Positions 10,324 through 21,588 of a DNA stretch of 64,000 bases are shown one piece after another. The notes under the pieces are model-generated. The model ran no database searches. It saw only the letters and a program-made list of their open reading frames with translations, and was not told the origin of the DNA. The position numbers and the translations under genes are program-made. Position 1 is the stretch's first letter, and every line of letters starts with the position of its first letter. Source of the DNA: Ziziphus jujuba (taxonomy: Eukaryota > Streptophyta > Magnoliopsida > Rosales > Rhamnaceae); NCBI RefSeq assembly GCF_031755915.1, contig NC_083389.1, positions 17,291,001 through 17,355,000 on the forward strand, given 5' to 3'.

Positions 10324-11620
10324 AACAACCCCGTACAAAAAAAAAAAATACACATGTTTTAACAAGTTAACCAAGTTTGACCAAGTGAACAATATGTGGA
10401 TCCAAGTTGACTTTTCAATGATCAATATTTCTTGTTTGACTGAGGTACCATTGTGTAGATCTCATTAATACAAGTTGATAGACTGAGGGCACATCAAATT
10501 CTGAGTTACGGATAAAAAGTTATGGTTCTAAAAATTTTTAAACATAAGTTTTATATTAGTATTAAAACTAGTCCCCAGTTTTTATCTATTTAGTAACCCA
10601 AGGCTCTATATAAGCCTCGGTAAGCATGCCAAACAGAAAAGCAAACTTCAAAGTACCCATTTCAACCCCAAAACTTGAGAAATCCTCTCCCTAGACCTAT
10701 GGGTCCGAAACTAAGTCATTTCAACCCTTTTAATGACGAACTAGGTCATTGGCGTTTTTGCTCAAAAGATTAGCTTCTAGATGAAAAGCCCTAATTTTAC
10801 ATACCGGATCCTAAAGTTACACAGTATAATTGGACCGCTCAGTGTCCAATTTATATAATTTTATAGTAGTATAAATCATTTTAAGGCATTTGGTGTTCAA
10901 AAATGCCTTTAGTTTAGTTATTGAAGCCTGAGAAATATTTTTATTATATTACAGACACTTGTGTCGAGTTTGGAGGCAGTCTTGTAGGGAAACAGAAGTG
11001 AGCATCTGTAGTACTGTGAGTGGTTATAATTTATAAAATGTTTTGGGTCTATATATATATATATATATATGTGGTTTGGATATTTTAATTATATACCAAT
11101 TGATTAAAATATTTGTTATATGCATATATAAATATCTGCTTTCACTTATATGTGTTATCATTTTATGTGGATTTTAATAAGATTTTTTTTTTCTAATTTT
11201 GATGAGTTCATAGTAAACTTGTGAATTATGTTAATTAAATATTATGGTACTTGAATTGAGATTTTAAATCATTTCGGAAAAATAATTGATTTGAGGAAGC
11301 AGGTTGAAAATTTATATGATTTTAAGCATATTCAGCTACTTTATAATTTTATGTGCTTAAAATTGGTTTATGATGAATATATTTCACTGTGGTATTTCTG
11401 GTTCTAGTAGAAATGATGATTTGAAAATTTTGAAATATTTAAATTGGCGATTGAATTTAAATATTAAATTATGATTTATGATATAGTATTGTCAGAAAAG
11501 TATTTATGATCTTATAAGATTGTTTTAAGAATACTGTATTGGTTATTTTTAATTAATGTACCATATAATACCAGAGTTTGGTTCAGTATTATAGTACAGC
11601 GCGCTGGGTTTTGCCATGGT

Positions 11621-12122
11621 ACTGTGAGATATGGCCTTTTTTGAATTTTGAAAAAATCTTAAACAATAAACCAATATCAACCTCACCGATGGGCTTTTTA
11701 AGGTTACTATGATGGTGCTTCTAGGCTCACACATTGGAAGGAGCCGCTACGATTATTTTTCGAGACTAGAAAGGAAAACCTTGGAGTAGACAAGTTATCT
11801 GCATTATGGGTGAGGATAGTATATTGATAGAAGGGTAGGATATTTATCATGCCCTTTTAACGGCTAGAAGGATGGCTTTTAGGAACATCCACGCTGAAAC
11901 TAACTGCAAAAACCTATTCGAAGGAATAATGTCTAGGGCAAAAGATTCATGTTGGGAACTTGAGGCCATTTTGAAAAGCATTACATGCTTGAGTTCTAAA
12001 TTTACTTCTTGAAATTTTTTCTTGATTTATAAATCATATATTCGAGTGATTGATTAAATTGGTAAAAGAGGTCTCAATGGATCTTTGCCATTAAATTGGG
12101 ACCCTTCAGTCCAATATGATTT
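11621..12122. other. Unassigned spacer between gypsy LTR A and the Mutator-like element
   Basis: No coding signal or repeat boundary recognised. It may be further degraded retroelement sequence. Confidence 0.4.
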
Positions 12123-12123
12123 A

Positions 12124-13300
12124 GGGCAAAATGCATTTTAGTACCTTCTACCTTCAACATTTTTCAGTTCGGGATCTATAAATTTTTTTTTTTACAGATA
12201 ATACCTTTTATTTTTAAAAAACTTACATATTAATCTATATCTGTTAACTTTTAATAGAAATCGTTAAAAAAGATCACATGTCACTCATGTGACCTTCAAA
12301 AATGATTTTTTTTATATATTTTTTTGATTTTTTAAATTAATTTTTAAAAAATTAGTTAAAAAAAACCTAAAACTCTAAACGGTACCGTTTTAATCTAAAA
12401 CAAATTCTATCTTAACCATCCATCTCCTTCATCCTCTTCGTCTTCTTATGTGCCTCACTTCTATACCCAACCCAAGCTCAAACCAAATCAAATCCTCTGA
12501 CAAAGAGAGTTCCTATCTTTGAGTAAATCATCCCAGGTGCTCTTCCCTTATCCGTAACATATTAAATTATAAATTAAAAAGAAAATAGAACAAAAATTGT
12601 CCGATATTAAGGCCTGTGTCCACAATGGAAGTGTCTCCAATATGATTATATAAAAAAGTTTTGGAGGTTATGCAGTCTTACGCTCTGGCTTTTAGGGTTT
12701 TTGCCCAGCAGAAGAAGAAGAAGCATAGAAAAGATGGAACAAAGTTGGAGGTTAGGCGGACACCCCATTGTTCATGGTGTTTCAATGAATCCAGTGGATC
12801 ATCCTCATGAAGGAGGTCAAGGGTGCACGAAATGAGGTAGACCTTCGGTGTCACCTTGAGGGAAGCCCACCAAAGTTGGATTTTGGGTAGGGGTGGGTCA
12901 ACGCCGTAGACTTTCCATGGTTCGCTGTGTGTGTCAGAGAGAGGAAGAATCTCGGTAAGACTGTTGCTAACAATAACAATCACGCCAACGATGAGTGATA
13001 ACACTGTGATACTTGGCCAAAGCATTTTCGGAATTGACTTTTTTCTGTTAACAATTAATGCGTTTTCATTTTTCAAACCAGAAATAAATAAAAAAAATGG
13101 ATAAATTGGAAATGGAAGTACTTGCCTTAGCAGCAGCTCTCATTGCTGTTGCCCACCACTAGCCCATTATTTGCTTCTTTTTTTCTTTTTTTCTTTGATT
13201 TTCTTTCATTTTTGATGATGAATTAATGTGAAATCAGAGAACAAAGATTTGGAGAAACAGAGAAGGAGGTGGTTTAGGTGTTTTTAAAGGCTGTTTTTCT

Positions 13301-13331
<31 letters not shown>

Positions 13332-13560
13332 TTCGGGTATTTAGAAATTTTCAACTTTTAAACTATTTTTTCTTTAAAAATTTTATTAAGAAAGATAAAA
13401 CTATTTTATTTGTCACATGCAACTCACATGACTAGTTTTTAATAGAAATCGTTTTGTTTTAACGGTTTGGATAGTAGAGGGTATTATCTGTAAAAAAAAT
13501 TTGTATAGACCCAGAATTAAAAAAGGATGAAAGTAGAGGGTACGAAACTGCATTTTGCCC
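12124..13560. mobile_element. Mutator-like DNA element with long terminal inverted repeats
   Basis: The left end GGGCAAAATGCATTTTAGTA matches the inverted right end GGGCAAAATGCAGTTTCGTA. The match continues inward through TACAGATAATACC for about 90 bases. The flanks tatgattta and tataatttc agree at 7 of 9 positions, compatible with the 9-bp target duplication of Mutator-like elements. There is no transposase. The interior carries a 132-codon minus-strand frame, so it may be an element that captured host sequence. Confidence 0.8.
12678..13076 (-). CDS. Hypothetical reading frame inside the Mutator-like element
   Basis: The ATG-initiated frame encodes 132 residues. Residues about 20-40 form a hydrophobic stretch (TVLSLIVGVIVIV) that could be a membrane segment. 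A soluble part follows with SDTHSEPWKVYGVDPP and HEDDPLDSLKHHEQWG. I do not recognise the family. It is longer and less AT-biased than its surroundings, which suggests captured host exon sequence rather than chance. A Pack-MULE-like origin is inference. It may be untranslated. Confidence 0.3.
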   Translation of the reverse strand: MKNENALIVNRKKSIPKMLWPSITVLSLIVGVIVIVSNSLTEILPLSDTHSEPWKVYGVDPPLPKIQLWWASLKVTPKVYLISCTLDLLHEDDPLDSLKHHEQWGVRLTSNFVPSFLCFFFFCWAKTLKARA

Positions 13561-14400
13561 TATAATTTCTATCATTATTACTTTCAAATTCTAAGTTCTA
13601 TTGGAATTTCTTTTTTCAAGCTAAAAAAAAAAAAAAAAATTATAGTAGTTTCATTCTTCTTTATTTTTATTTATTTATTTTTGTGAAATAATTTCGTTCA
13701 TCTTTATATATACATTGGTCTCATTGATCTATTAACAAATGTTGAGAATATATCTATAGACTAAAATATGAATCCAAGCAAATAAAACCTACACAAGAAA
13801 ATAGCAAGCAAGAAATGGAACCAACAAGTACAACTACCAAACTACAATCAAGAGAAAGAAAGAATTGAATTACCACTTTTCTCAAAAACTTAAGCTGATA
13901 AGAGGGTGAACTTTTCTTTAACACTCCCCCTCATATGTAGGCCACCTCTTTTGGATATCTTTTTGGATCCTTACTTTTTCAGGTGGCTTGTTGAGTTTTG
14001 AACTTAAAACCTTTTAGATCTCTAGTTCCAATATCAAATTAAATTACCATTTCTCCCAAAAACTTAAGCTAATAAGATGTGAGTTTTCATTTCTTTTATA
14101 CTTTTTCTATAATGAAAGGTAAAGATAAATGCAAAATAAAGAAAGAAGTAAAAAACAAACACATCAAGAAATTACATGGTTTGATCGCTGATGTTTGATC
14201 TACATCCATGGGCAAGCAAGGGAGAGAAGTTTCATTAATCAAGAAGGAATATAAGCTTGAATAGTCTCAACAATGGCTTTCTAAGAGAAACCATGAAGAA
14301 CAAGCTTTCTTTCTCTAACATGGATTTCTTACTCTTGTTCTTCTCCCAATTGCGAGTCCCAAAAAAGATATTTGTTAAAGGGGGATAATTTTATCATTTT
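13561..14400. other. Unassigned AT-rich spacer with a repeated word block
   Basis: The block caaaaacttaagct(g/a)ataaga occurs at about 13883 and 14055 with similar sequence on both sides, so about 50-60 bases are duplicated. A run of A lies at 13623-13639. No gene is seen. Confidence 0.45.
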
Positions 14401-15520
14401 CTAGCATTTGAGGTCAAAGCACACTTTGCATGGAGTGAGAAGTGAATCCGCGCATGAGCTGCTATAAGCAACAGCAAGCTAGCAGAGGGCATGGTAAGCT
14501 AGCACACAAGGTGTGACTGTCCGCACCTTTGGAATGGCCTAGTGGCATTTTCGTAGATATTTGAAGGTTGAGATTTGAGATCCTAGACCATGGAAGTCTC
14601 TTAATAATGTTATTAGGATGGTGCATGTCAAATGGCGGGCCAAGATATGATGGTTTTCTCAAGAAAAACCCATTATGATTCCTTGCGCAAAATGATATTT
14701 CCAACTGCTAAGAAGGAAATGGCTAAATAAGATCTTTAGGAGGGTGTTGGTGTCTGGCTCTCCACCACCCTTGGCTTCGGCTTTGAGCTTGAGCTAAGCG
14801 CGCCTTCCATGGGCGATCGTAAGCCATAGGGCGAGCATAGGTACCTATGTCTTTAAGGGACACCAAGGACAGTACCGGTGGGTAGTGTAAGTTGGTATTG
14901 CATGTCACTCCTGTGCTAGAGGTTCAGTGTAGCATTCGCTATGCCCTTTCCTATGGGTAGTGCAAAAGATACTCATGGGCCTTTGTTATAAAGTTATGGC
15001 AAATGTGCCATAAAGCAAGGCCTTAGTTTCTGCCTCGCTCAAGGGGTCAAAAGCTAGTGGGCACGAACAAGATGCCATCATGCCATCATGTGACATTCAT
15101 ATGTGGCCTTTGGATCTTGTGTTGCTTCCTTGGGTAGTATGTTGGTACGATGCTAGCATATATGTCTCAAGGATGTATACTATTCAGGATGTGTTTAAAC
15201 CAAGCCCGAATGGAGGGCCGGGTTGCTAGCTAGATCTTAGCATAAGGTCAAGCTTCAAGCTACCAAGTGGCGTAATGCTATCATGCGAGCTTGTTAAACA
15301 GCTTGAGCCTTGATGATTATGAGGACCTATAGATGGGGTGAGCGTCTTGGCTAATAACGTTGATGCTAGGAAGCAATCATAGTCGCCTACATGTGAGACT
15401 CGCGAGAGTAGTTCTCCTCGATGAACCTCAGGGGCTTACAGTCTGTGTCAGATGGATCGATGTATAAATCTCGGATAGTTGAAAGGCTGGACTTGACTGG
15501 AAAGTCTTGGTGCCACACAG
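14401..15520. other. Unassigned, more GC-rich repetitive-looking stretch
   Basis: Base composition is clearly richer in G and C than the surroundings, and catg/tgctag words are frequent. Every long frame is interrupted and none matches a family I know. It is probably decayed retroelement internal sequence, next to TRIM copy 2. Confidence 0.35.
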
Positions 15521-15917
15521 TGTAAAGTCCCACATCGGTTGGAAAGGGGAACGAAACATTCCTTATAAATGGTTGTGGATTCCTTTCCCTTGAGAGACTT
15601 TTTAAAACCTTGAGGGCTGGGTTGTAAGAGGATTCTCCAGGCCCAAAGAGGACAATATTTCATGCGGGTGGTATGGGCTGTTACAGATGATATAAGAACT
15701 GGTACCTGGATCGATATGCTAGCGAGGACGCTGGGCCCCAAGAGGGGAAGATTGTGAAGTCTCACATCGGTTAGAAAGGGAAACGAAACACTCCTTATAA
15801 GTGGGTGTGGATACTTTTCCTTTAAGAGACCTTTTAAAACCTTGATGGTTAGGTTGTAAGAGAATTCTCTAGATCCAAAGAGGACAATAGTTCATGCGGG
15901 TAGTCTGGGCTATTACA
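15521..15917 (+). mobile_element. TRIM element, copy 2 (complete, 397 bases)
   Basis: Two 165-base LTRs (15521-15685 and 15753-15917) open TGTAAAGTCCCACATCGG and TGTGAAGTCTCACATCGG and end GTTACA and ATTACA. The 67-base interior starts gatgatataagaact, a decayed primer binding site, carries the hairpin at 15719-15734, and ends in the purine tract agaggggaaga. The flanks CACAG and CACGG differ at one base, so they are a probable target duplication. The LTRs are more diverged than in copy 1, so it inserted earlier. Confidence 0.88.
15719..15734 (+). other. Hairpin in the interior of TRIM copy 2
   Basis: CTAGCG-AGGA-CGCTGG. The second position is T against G on the other arm, so the RNA would form a U-G pair where copy 1 has C-G and copy 3 has U-A. 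Confidence 0.65.
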
Positions 15918-17230
15918 CACGGTCCATTTTCATTACATAAAATATGGGACTTTGACACAAAGGCTGCCCACTCACGCCTAGCCAACAGTCAACATGCACA
16001 CACCCTGTGCGCCCCACTTGCACATCCCCAAGATTGCCCTTGATAATTGCTTGCTCGTGTGCCCTGCACTCCCCACCCGCATGCCTATGTGCTAATGCTA
16101 GGTGCAGTGCTGGTGGTGAGCCCATGCATGCCTTGGCTTGCAACAACACTTGTGATGTGCCTAGGGTAACGTGCCTGTGCATGGCAATGCACTACCCATT
16201 GCCAACTCTTACAACCAATTGCCACACCTATCCAAAACCCCATTCACCTCTCTAAACACCGTTGACACTGGAATTTAATAAATAACATGTTATCCCCTTA
16301 TCTGGATATGAAAAATTTTGAAAATAAATAGTAGGAATTTAAAACTAAATATAATTTCTCATTCGGTCAATCGAACAATAAACTACTAAAGTTTTTAATT
16401 ACAAGTGTTGAATTTTTTTGGATTTATTTTGTAAAATATACCATTTATTTGATTAAAAAGGATTGCGTTAATTATTTCATATTGGTTCCCTTAAAAATAT
16501 TTCTTGGCTCCATATATATAATTATTTTTTGAGAAAAGGATCCATATATTTTCATAGCATGGAAAAGCATTATATGAAAATGACCATCACAGTAAAGTGT
16601 ATATCTTGAAAATAAAAAGCAAAAGAAAACTTTTGAAATTTGAATGAATTTCATGAATAAAGCGGTTAACAAAATTGGCAAATAAGATCATTACGACCTC
16701 GTATGCTAGTTTCCTTCAACAGATCTCCAATCCACCATCTAAATTACACTTCTATTTTAATCTATCTCTCTCTCTCTTCCTCTTTCCTGCAATTATCCCA
16801 AAAGAAAAAAAAAAAAAAAAAAGAGAAATCCGACTTCCTCTGCAAAAGCTGTACTACTTACAGTTCAACCAGAATCAAAAAAAAAGAAAAAAAAAAAAAA
16901 AAAAAAAGACGACTTCAATCAAAAGCTTTTTCTAATCAGCTTCCACCACCAACCAAAAAAAAAAATATTAACACGCATGACTAGAAAAAAGCCCAAAAAT
17001 GCAGCCACTTCCTTCTCGATTTTCCCAGTTTTTTGTTTGGCTTCTGACTCACTTCTCTGCCCAACCACTAGCCTCTTTCTCAAATCATATCATGTTCCTC
17101 CACATTTACAATTTCAGCTTTCAAGCATTCTATACACGCCTCCAAACCCACATGAACATTATGAATTTTGTTTTTACTCCATGTTCTCATAGAAAAACAA
17201 CACAAATCTTTACAGGCCTCAATTGGTCGT
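15918..17230. other. 3' flank of the 5-phosphatase gene: C-rich patch, then AT-rich spacer with poly-A runs
   Basis: 15960-16255 is C-rich with repeated tgcatg/cctgtgc words and no recognisable product. 16260-16660 is plain AT-rich. 16800-16970 holds several poly-A runs broken by single G or C bases. No gene is supported. Confidence 0.4.
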
Positions 17231-17272
17231 CACCATCATCATCATTGTCATTGTCATTGTCATTGTCATCAT
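17231..17272. repeat. atc/tcattg short tandem repeat downstream of the gene
   Basis: caccatcatcatc followed by four tcattg units. It lies about 200 bases past the stop codon of the minus-strand gene and may be in its 3'UTR. Confidence 0.7.
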
Positions 17273-17465
17273 CGTAGTCAGCATCAACAACAGCACCATA
17301 GCCCCACCACGCACGCCTTCCCAAACCCTTAAAAATTCCGGGCACACCGAGGAGGTGTCAAGTGGGAAAAAATGCCTGACATTGGTGTGCTTCATGCAGT
17401 CTGCTACTAAAACGATCTGCAATTGGTGGGTTACTTTTTCAAAATGTAGTGTGTGACTGTCACAT

Positions 17466-18086
17466 TCAGAACCTTCGTTGGATGTCTATGCAGCTTTGGG
17501 CCCTTGTGAGTAGTAAAAGCTCCTCTGCTTGAACCTTGGCCACGCATGTTGCTGCTAAGGCAGTGTTTGCTGAACCTTTAAGAATACAGGACCTAGTGTT
17601 GGTCTTGTTGGAAGCAACAGGCATGGACTTGTTCTTGTTCTTGTTAGCCAAATCTATCTGGACTGAGAAAAGAGAATATACAGGTCTATGGTCCGAGAAT
17701 TTGGATTCCCCTCTTAAATACCACATCTGTTTCATTCCTTCTCCTTTCCATAAGATCCGATCGCACCTGATTTTTGTTACCGAAAACATGATTAAAAAAA
17801 AAAAAAGCCCGATTAGCTTCTCCTCGACGATGACGAACTCTAAATAATCAAATACAACTTGGTTTCTCTACAATTAAACAAAGAGACAACTTGCATGAGA
17901 TTTGTATTTTTAGCATAATTAATGGTTTAAAATAAGCATATAATTAATGATGGTCGGTTTGTTCAAATATGGTGGAGTGTTCTTAGTTTGATAAATAATG
18001 GAGAAATATTTCTTACTTGCCAACTCTACTATTTTATCATTAAGGCATCTATCAAGCTAAAAAGCAAAAACTTCGTAATATTTAAA

Positions 18087-18132
<46 letters not shown>

Positions 18133-21100
18133 ATCCACATAATTTATAAAAATGATAGTTTTCACATGTATTATTTTACACTCTGAAGAAAGCAATATGT
18201 TAAACCAATTTGGCTTTAAAAAAAAAAAAAAAACACAAAACAAATAAGTGCTAGAAAAATAATTTGAGACATCTTCCAACAAATAAGTTATCATGTCAAA
18301 CTTAAAAACCTTATGGAACATAAAGACAAGAAGGATGACAACTAGTCAGCATCATGTTCGTGATTCGTGGTTTCAATGAACTCCTTGACAATACAAACTA
18401 ACAGATATGCATATTCAAAGTACAATAATTACGGAAATCAAAGACAGGAAAATGATATAACAAAGTTTAGGAAATTTACCAGGCAGGAGTTCTTTGTTTC
18501 TCTCTAGATTTTGAGGTTTGGACAACATAGTTATCCGAATTCGCAAGGTATTTGTAAGTGGGAGCGAAATATATTCTACCCTCATCCCAACCTTTGAAAA
18601 CTCTTCCAGCTCGCTGCTCTATTCTTAGCTGCCAAACATAAAACAAATACAAAGTTAAGATTAATACAAGGAAAAATATATATATATTTAACTGAACTAG
18701 CTTAAGAAGTTTTCGAGCCAAAACAAAAACAAAAAAGACTCCATGTTTTTACAGTTTTCGAGCCAAAACAAAAACAAAAAAGACTCCATGTTTTTACAGA
18801 TCTCTCACCTGATCCTTCTCCAAGAGTGCTTGCCAATCACGATTCTTTAGTAATTCATGAGTGTCAACACAACCCGCCGCAAGCCGATAATTCAAATCCC
18901 CAAGCCAAATAACATTGCTGAATTAGGGAAAAATGAAAAATCATCAATTAATATAAAAGTTTTTATTGTGAATCGTAAAAACCCAATTAACTTCATCATT
19001 TTCCCATATCAACTTACTCATGCTCCAATATGCTATCAGGAGGAACCGGTTGTCCAGCATCTCTACACGAATGAGAAAACTTCGTTTTCTTCAAAATCTC
19101 CATAACATCTGAATTTCTTCTAACCTCATCACCTTCTTTCTCACCAGAAGTCAAATGTGTACACACGAAGCAAAAAGTCGTCTGGTGTAAGGTCATGCTT
19201 ATCGATATCGAACCCTGTATAACGCACCCAAAAAATCAACCGTTTCAGCCATTTTTACAACTCGGAAAATACAGTATTTTGATGAATCACTAGGAACTTT
19301 TATCTTTACCTTATTTCCAAGGTACCCCATAATGCCTCTACCAACACAAGAGACCTTCATGTTGCTAATTTGTTTGCAAAGGTCGGCTCGAACCCAAACG
19401 CACAAGAAGATGCCCACCATCTGTTTGCTCGCTGCAAGGCAATACTTTCTTCGCTGCATTAGGCTGGTTCCTTGCTTGCCGCACATCGATGGTGAGCTTG
19501 GAGAGCCCTCTTCGCTCGAGCACATAGTGGGGTACATGCTCATGTATCTTTGGAAATCCTCGCTGCCGAGCTCGTCTTCTAAGGAGAGCAAATCGGAGAA
19601 GCTGACTCTGGGCTTGACGCTGGCTTGCTGCTCAGTAGTAAACTGTGGTGGTGGTGCAAATTCTACGTTAGTGGCAGTGTTGCAATACTGAGCAGCTCCA
19701 GGGTCGTTCTTGTTCAATGCTTCACGAATCAGAGCCAGCCACTTGGCAGCCGGTCCGTTGTCTTCCGCCCCCAATACATTGCCCGCATTAAGAGGGACGA
19801 TTTCCTGGAAGCAAAGCAGTCAGTTATGAAATTACCAAAATGCCCTCGCCTCCTAACAAGACTATTCGTACCACAAAAAAAAAATATATATATATATATA
19901 TCAATGATGGAGTAGGAAAAGTCAAAATCGACCCGGCTAGTAACAAAAAATGCTGATTTTTAGATCTCCAACTTAATTAAAACAGCATGGACAAAAAGGC
20001 AAACACCAACCATGAAGATTGTAGTTAAAGAAATCTATTTAGGTATAATAGATAAAAATAGAAAGAGAAATTTACCCAAGAACATAAATGTCGGCAGGAG
20101 CTGGGGACCTAAGCCATTCCCTCAAGTTCAAGCCATCGTGGGGAGACTTTCCTCCAACATTCCATGTCCCCACAAACATCCTAATATCCATAAATAAATA
20201 AATCACCATCAATTCTCTAAAATCAACCAAAATGATTTTTAAGAAATTCTCGAAAATTAAGCTACAACAATAAACATGGGGTAAAGCCAAACTAGGGAAC
20301 AATTGTTCCAACGTGAAAACTATGAATTGTGAAAGTTAATGCAAATCCCGTGCTTATTTGTTTTGTATCTTTGTTTTGATGCAAAATATATAGATAAAAT
20401 AAATAAATGGATAGAGACAAAGATGCCAGGAGCTCAATCTTTGTGCAGCAAATGAAGTTGGTAGCACAGTTTTGCACAACAAAATTGAGGGTAAAAAAAA
20501 AGAAAAGAAAAGAAAAGAAAAACCGTCTACAGGTAATATCCAATCAATAGACTTTTTAAGTTAAGATATTCTAACTTTATTTCAATGATTAAAGTCAAAA
20601 TGGTCCACTAAATATTAAAAAAATTAAAAAAAAAAAAGTCATTGCATCGAAAGGTTGAAAAAAATGGTCTACCTGAGATTTAGATTATCGTTCACAACTG
20701 GTTGTGGTTCTATCCCAAAACTTGGTCTCTCTTTGGCTGCTGCCATCAACCACCCCTCTTGTCAAATTAAAACACTGAGTCAGACACCAAAAACTGAAAA
20801 TCCACAAAAATTCCAAAAAATAAAAAACAAAACAAAAGAGCGCATAGTATGGGGCCTATACTACTGCAAACTACGTGAAACCTATATTGTCTACCGTCCA
20901 CGTGGCAGCCAGAAGCAACAGCCACATCTGGTTCAACAAAAGCACAAGTGGGACCCATACTAGTTCAATAGAAACCCCACGGTTAATGAACCCCAAGGTC
21001 ATTTACTTTCTTTGTTGGATGTCTAATCGTAATTAATCAAAAGGAGGCCGATCCGACGGCTCGGATAAGCCAGATCACGAGCGAGAGTACGACAAATACT

Positions 21101-21570
21101 ACAGTGGCGCTACATGGTGAAAAATAAAAATGCATATGTATAAAATACCTGCAAAATCTTCCGGTACGACGACGTATCGGTCTTGGTCTGAGCAACTCTT
21201 CCTTCTCTCGATTTTATCTGCGAAAAGCCAAAAACCTTCTTTCTTCAATAATTCCCGATACCCAATAAAACGAGAAAAATAAAAATCCGATTATTAAAAT
21301 ATCGCCGATTTTTTAAAACCCGAAACGAAACGATACCTTTTAGAGAGTAATCGGAATGGAACTCGTCCCCTCCGCTTTGTATATTCAGCCATTTTCTCAC
21401 AACTATTTTCGGCCACGAAGACTGCGATCAGAAAACCAAAAAGTTTCGGTTTCGGGTTCGGATCATAACAGCGACGAAAGAGAAAATTAAATTTATTGGG
21501 TAAAAAAGATTGAAAAAAAAAAAAAAAAAAAGCTGCGTACCTTTGAGATTTTTCCCCGTTCAGTTCGCAT
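17466..21570 (-). CDS. Type I inositol polyphosphate 5-phosphatase
   Basis: Ten coding exons, minus strand: 21570-21541, 21421-21337, 21217-21149, 20757-20673, 20180-20076, 19811-19310, 19214-19018, 18917-18809, 18628-18480 and 17766-17466 (TGA). The model has 543 residues, usual for plant members. The enzyme removes the 5-phosphate from soluble inositol phosphates such as Ins(1,4,5)P3 and, in some members, from phosphoinositides, ending calcium or lipid signals. The plant N-terminal block [12 protein letters not shown] is at residues 13-24 and FVGTWNVGG at 92-100. The magnesium-binding FQE is at 126-128, WLGDLNYR at 362-369, PAWCDRILW at 442-450 and SDHRPV at 468-473. There is no signal peptide or membrane segment. 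All splice sites are GT...AG except the 20075-19812 intron, which keeps the frame only with a TG acceptor at 19813-19812. The nearby AG at 19805 shifts the frame to an early stop. The subclass is not certain. Confidence 0.92.
18090..18131. repeat. (CT)n microsatellite in the last intron
   Basis: About 21 uninterrupted CT units inside the 713-base intron between coding exons 9 and 10. Confidence 0.95.
18709..18798. repeat. Perfect 45-base tandem duplication inside an intron
   Basis: Two identical 45-base units (18709-18753 and 18754-18798) lie in the intron 18808-18629, ten bases from the 5' splice site at 18808. No differences between copies are seen, so the duplication is recent. Confidence 0.95.
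19812..20075 (-). other. Intron with a non-AG 3' splice site (GT...TG)
   Basis: The donor GG|GTAAAT is strong, and the upstream exon ends in the middle of the glycine codon of VLG. The family sequence continues [10 protein letters not shown], and the downstream DNA reads C-TTC-CAG-GAA-ATC. The frame is kept only if the exon starts at that C, after CTGCTTTG. The normal-looking CCAG at 19808-19805 lies inside the needed codons. No microexon encoding Phe-Gln is found in the intron. Upstream AG sites are followed by an in-frame TGA. Confidence 0.7.
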
Positions 21571-21588
21571 TGCTCCACCGTCCGATCA
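21571..21588 (-). other. 5'UTR part of the exon carrying the start codon
   Basis: A good 3' splice site (TTTTTTCAG, ending at 21589) lies 18 bases before the ATG at 21570-21568, which is followed by CGAACTGAACGG. This fits a 5'UTR intron. Confidence 0.65.

Larger units (their letters stand above)
9889..11620 (+). repeat. Gypsy LTR, copy A (interrupted by a TRIM, 3' end lost)
   Basis: It begins TGTAACAA at 9889 after the purine tract aaggggggg, and after the nested TRIM it resumes ccccgtac at 10329. From about 10490 to 11600 it aligns with the LTR copies at 55586-57364 and 60168-62950. Shared words include attatattacagacacttgtgt, gtactgtgagtggttata, tttataattttatgtg and ccatataatacca. Homology fades near 11620, before the triplicated segment present in the other two copies. 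Confidence 0.75.

Noticed and set aside
10084..10425. A 113-codon minus-strand frame
   Set aside because: It lies inside the TRIM element and the gypsy LTR and is explained by their non-coding sequence.
16007..16255. Cys-rich 82-codon frame
   Set aside because: The Cys richness follows from repeated tgc/tgt words in a C-rich patch. There is no spacing like a known Cys-rich peptide.
19332..19691. A 119-codon plus-strand frame
   Set aside because: It is antisense to coding exon 6 of the 5-phosphatase and has no recognisable motif.
19310..19804. Using the AG at 19805 as the normal acceptor of coding exon 6
   Set aside because: Joined to the exon ending at 20076 it shifts the frame and stops within about 25 codons, while the downstream protein is clearly conserved in the other frame.
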